This document shows, piece after piece, positions 63,408 to 64,000 of a stretch of DNA of 64,000 nt (position 1 is the stretch's first letter; each line of letters begins with the position of its first letter). Both the position numbers and the translations under genes were made by a program. This DNA is from Paenibacillus peoriae (GTDB taxonomy: Bacteria > Bacillota > Bacilli > Paenibacillales > Paenibacillaceae). The stretch lies in the NCBI RefSeq assembly GCF_022531965.1, contig NZ_CP092831.1:2136001-2200000 (forward strand), given 5' to 3'. The notes below the pieces were generated by a model. It searched no databases, had not been told where the DNA came from, and saw only the letters and a list, made by a program, of their open reading frames with translations.

Positions 63408-64000
63408 TTGAGACAGAGATTAATTACCGGTATTCTGGCAGGCATATTCTTTTTGGCGATGGTCCTGTGGGGCGGCTTGGCCTACCATTTGCTTATATTG
63501 GCGATGGCCCTAATCGGATTTTATGAGTTCGCACGAATGACGCAGGTATCTCCTTTTGGAGGTACAGCAATACTTGGATACGTAAGCATATTAGCTTTTG
63601 TATTCCCGTATGAACCTTTTGGCTTGCACTCACCCTTACCCTTTGCCAGTATGCTTTGGCTGGTAATGATAGCTTTTATGATCATCACGGTAGGAACAAA
63701 AAATAAAATCCCGATTCAAACGGTAGCTATATTATTTCTTGGTACCGTTTATATAGGGTTTGGATTTTCGTATATTGCGGAATCACGTCATATGGAACAT
63801 GGACTATTATGGACATTTTTATTATTGGCTTGTATTTGGGCAAGTGATGCAGGGGCATATTTTGTAGGCAAAATGGCAGGAAAGACGAAATTATGGCCTG
63901 CGATCAGTCCGAATAAAACGGTCGAAGGATCCATTGGCGGCATCGTTTTAGCGTTGGTTATAGCTCTTGTATTCGCTGGATTATCGGGTGGACTGCTGCC
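63408..64000 (+). CDS. cdsA: Phosphatidate cytidylyltransferase CdsA (3' truncated by window)
   Basis: CdsA makes CDP-diacylglycerol for phospholipid synthesis. TTG 63408 follows GGAGGATG and begins MRQRLITGILAGIFFLAMV. About 197 residues are visible with several membrane segments and the conserved WASDAGAYFVGKMAGKTK then SPNKTVEGSIGG. The signature end of the family lies beyond base 64000. Position right after uppS is the rule in Firmicutes. Confidence 0.95.
   Translation, partial: MRQRLITGILAGIFFLAMVLWGGLAYHLLILAMALIGFYEFARMTQVSPFGGTAILGYVSILAFVFPYEPFGLHSPLPFASMLWLVMIAFMIITVGTKNKIPIQTVAILFLGTVYIGFGFSYIAESRHMEHGLLWTFLLLACIWASDAGAYFVGKMAGKTKLWPAISPNKTVEGSIGGIVLALVIALVFAGLSGGLL

Overview
This 64 kb window is ordinary chromosomal core sequence from a low-to-moderate GC, endospore-forming type Firmicute, most likely a Paenibacillus of the P. 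polymyxa kind. The genus call is an inference. It rests on gene order (smc-ftsY-ylxM-ffh-rpsP-khpA-rimM-trmD-rplS-lepB-rbgA-rnhB, then sucCD-dprA-topA-trmFO-hslVU, a fla/che operon, and rpsB-tsf-pyrH-frr-uppS-cdsA), strong AGGAGG-type ribosome binding sites, frequent TTG and GTG starts, and Bacillus-type chemotaxis genes (fliY, cheC, cheD). Almost every gene is on the + strand; the only clear minus-strand gene is ohrA. No tRNA or rRNA gene, CRISPR array, transposase, prophage or plasmid-type gene was recognised.

Region 1 (1-13.6 kb) is the secretion, ribosome-assembly and tRNA-modification block. It holds the end of smc, the SRP receptor and particle (ftsY, ylxM, ffh), S16, KhpA, RimM, TrmD, L19 with a probable leader RNA, signal peptidase I, the GTPase RbgA, RNase HII, a FliK-like/FlhB-C-like pair outside the flagellar operon, and a YraN-family protein. 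Region 2 (13.6-21.2 kb) carries a nitroreductase with a Fur-like operator on its promoter, comM behind a hairpin that covers its ribosome binding site, the divergent ohrA/ohrR peroxide pair, sucCD and dprA. Region 3 (21.2-27.4 kb) has a 207-bp nested inverted-repeat element, topA, trmFO, hslV and hslU. The xerC and codY genes that flank hslVU in Bacillus subtilis are absent here.

Region 4 (27.4-59.4 kb) is a single fla/che operon of about 32 kb and 36 genes. It runs from rod, MS ring and switch (flgB to fliG), through export ATPase (fliH, fliI, fliJ), hook and hook-length genes (fliK, flgD, flgE), stator/switch genes (fliL, fliM, fliY, cheY) and export gate (fliO to flhA), to the placement GTPases (flhF, flhG), chemotaxis genes (cheB, A, W, C, D) and sigD. 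After sigD come four less known genes, including a SwrB-like and an MltG-fold-like protein. A terminator overlapping the last codons closes the operon.

Region 5 (59.4-64 kb) is translation and envelope housekeeping: rpsB with a structured leader, tsf, pyrH, frr, uppS and the start of cdsA.

I found no clearly novel multi-gene system. The best leads are non-coding: the 207-bp palindromic element before topA, the 18-bp hairpin masking the comM ribosome binding site, the Fur-type operator on the nitroreductase promoter, and the rpsB leader. Poorly known operon members next to sigD are the best protein leads.
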